Below are positions 13,680 through 14,623 of a stretch of 14,623 nt of DNA, piece by piece (position 1 is the stretch's first letter; every line of letters begins with the position of its first letter). The stretch spans positions 1-14,623 of the forward strand of contig DAIERN010000015.1 of the NCBI GenBank assembly GCA_027346765.1, given 5' to 3'. This stretch comes from Chloroflexota bacterium. GTDB lineage: Bacteria; Chloroflexota; Limnocylindria; Limnocylindrales; CSP1-4. A program made the translations under genes and the position numbers. The notes beneath the pieces were generated by a model. That model saw only the letters and a list, made by a program, of their open reading frames with translations. It was not told where the DNA came from and did no database searches.

Positions 13680-14623
13680 GACAGATCTGGCGAAAGGGAC
13701 AGTAGCCGCACGCCACAGGGTTAGGGCGCGGCTCAAACTGCTTGGCGGCAATGCCGGCGATGGCGCCGCGCAACGCCACGCGAGCCTTGTCCAGGCGCGC
13801 CCGCGACGGGGTCGCGCGTCCGACCACTCCGCTTTCCAGGAAGTGGAGCTGCATCTCAGCCGCCGGCTCGCCCGAGCGCTGCTCGTGGGCCAATGCATAG
13901 GTGTGCAGCTGAAGCGAGTCGCGCGCCTTGTCGTTGGCCTTGCGCTGGTCGTGCACGTCCGACGACTTGTAGTCGACGATCACCGTGCCGCGCTCCTCAC
14001 GGTCGAGCCGATCGAAGCGGCCGCGGATACGCATGCCGTCGAGGGTGAACTCAAACGGGCGCTCCACCGCGACAACCTGGGACGGCTGGTCGATGGCACG
14101 GTCGCGGAAGGCGCTGAGAGCGCGCAGCCCCGCCGCAAACCGAGCCTCCTCGTGCTCTCGCGAGAGGAACCCCTCAGACCGCCAGTTGGCGCGAAATTCC
14201 GCCGCGAGTGCCTCGTTGGTTGGCGTCTCGCCGGCGGCGACCTGGAGGTGAAACCAGGCAACCGCCGCATGAAGCGCCCGGCCGTAGGTCAGCGCGTGGT
14301 GGGCCGGCGTGGGCAGCCCGACGACGTGGCGCAGCCGGTAACGCTCGGGGCAGTCGAGGTACTCCTCAAGCATCGAGAAGCTGAACGAGGTCGCCGGCAG
14401 CTGTGCGAGATTGGGCGGTGCGGGCGGGGCAAGTGGTGGCGCCAGTTGCGCGACGCCGGCCGACAGCGGCTGGGGCGACTTGTGAACTGGCAGGTCCAGG
14501 GCTTCGGCGATGAACTGCGAGGGCCGGCGCGCCCGCCCCGATGACCCGCCCAGGTGCGTGGTGAGGACGAGCTCGTCCATTGCCCGCGTCATGGCGACAT
14601 AGAACAGGCGCCGTTCTTCGTTG
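13663..14623 (-). CDS. UvrD-type helicase fused to RecB-like PD-(D/E)XK nuclease with Fe-S cysteines (N-terminus off window)
   Basis: The frame is open to the right edge, so only the C-terminal 319 or so residues are visible; the ATG at 14592 is internal. The first visible residues, NEERRLFYVAMTRAMDEL, are superfamily 1 helicase motif VI. After a Pro/Ala-rich linker comes a RecB-family nuclease domain (numbering from Met at 14592): SFSMLEEYLDCPERYRLRHV with Cys81, GRALHAAV with His108, GRFDRLD with Asp194, VIVDYKSS with Asp207 and Lys209, SLQLHTYA with Gln228 and Tyr232, then CGYCPFRQIC with Cys295, Cys298 and Cys304. One cysteine before and three after the core is the 'iron-staple' arrangement known from AddB-type nucleases, binding a 4Fe-4S cluster. 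Such proteins process double-strand breaks (AddAB/AdnAB-like) or act as standalone repair helicases. All nuclease residues look intact. Confidence 0.85.
   Translation of the reverse strand, partial: NEERRLFYVAMTRAMDELVLTTHLGGSSGRARRPSQFIAEALDLPVHKSPQPLSAGVAQLAPPLAPPAPPNLAQLPATSFSFSMLEEYLDCPERYRLRHVVGLPTPAHHALTYGRALHAAVAWFHLQVAAGETPTNEALAAEFRANWRSEGFLSREHEEARFAAGLRALSAFRDRAIDQPSQVVAVERPFEFTLDGMRIRGRFDRLDREERGTVIVDYKSSDVHDQRKANDKARDSLQLHTYALAHEQRSGEPAAEMQLHFLESGVVGRATPSRARLDKARVALRGAIAGIAAKQFEPRPNPVACGYCPFRQICPKSAA

Noticed and set aside
13363..14544. 393-codon open frame on the plus strand
   Set aside because: It is antisense to the helicase-nuclease and the spacer. Its product is low-complexity, rich in Arg and Ala, with no domain. 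The opposite strand has complete nuclease motifs.
1..14623. Mobile elements, CRISPR arrays, tRNA or rRNA genes, frameshifted pseudogenes
   Set aside because: Reading both strands gave no transposase, regular spaced repeats, tRNA-like cloverleaf or broken gene; nearly all the sequence is intact coding.

Overview
This is a gene-dense, very GC-rich bacterial chromosome segment with ordinary housekeeping content. I see no mobile element, CRISPR array, rRNA or tRNA. The gene mix suggests a high-GC, Chloroflexota/Dormibacterota-like or actinobacterium-related lineage: an F420-associated zincin, a CpaE/TadZ-type receiver-ATPase, a short DivIC/FtsB-like protein with a proline-rich tail, a MrfA/MrfB pair, and many GTG starts. 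The taxonomic guess is inference only.

Left part (1-4841): the 3' end of a multi-pass membrane protein faces a minus-strand DivIC/FtsB-like protein. From a 113-bp divergent spacer, mrfA (DEAD/DEAH helicase with a four-cysteine C-terminus) and mrfB (DEDDh-type exonuclease with helical repeats) run on the plus strand. Together they look like a helicase-exonuclease DNA repair module of the kind described for mitomycin damage in Bacillus subtilis.

Middle (4813-6113): a PfkB-family sugar kinase (minus) overlaps the mrfB 3' end tail to tail. It is divergent, over a 62-bp promoter region, from a small very acidic protein of unknown function.

Right part (6146-13453): seven minus-strand genes form a tight, largely overlapping run. 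In transcription order they are: agmatinase/arginase-family ureohydrolase, SAM methyltransferase, receiver plus CpaE/TadZ-like ATPase, glutamate racemase (murI), F420-associated zincin-type metalloprotease, D-2-hydroxyacid dehydrogenase, and a divergent YchF/OLA1-type GTPase. Three junctions are 1-4 nt start/stop overlaps, one is a 20-nt overlap and two are short gaps, so this is probably one operon with coupled translation. Two of its genes (the ATPase and ychF) lack a good ribosome binding site and carry a TANNNT hexamer exactly 6 nt before the GTG start, which could be internal leaderless promoters.

Far right (13454-14623): upstream of agmatinase lies an unlisted 26-codon hydrophobic microprotein ORF with an excellent Shine-Dalgarno sequence. 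It is followed by the C-terminal part of a UvrD-type helicase fused to a RecB-like nuclease with a four-cysteine (Fe-S) pattern, which runs off the right edge.

The points most worth a second look are the microprotein, the degenerate G motifs in the YchF homologue, the receiver-ATPase coupled to murI and a membrane zincin, the likely CTG start of the methyltransferase, and a LexA-box-like dyad in front of mrfA. I did not find a clearly new multi-gene system.
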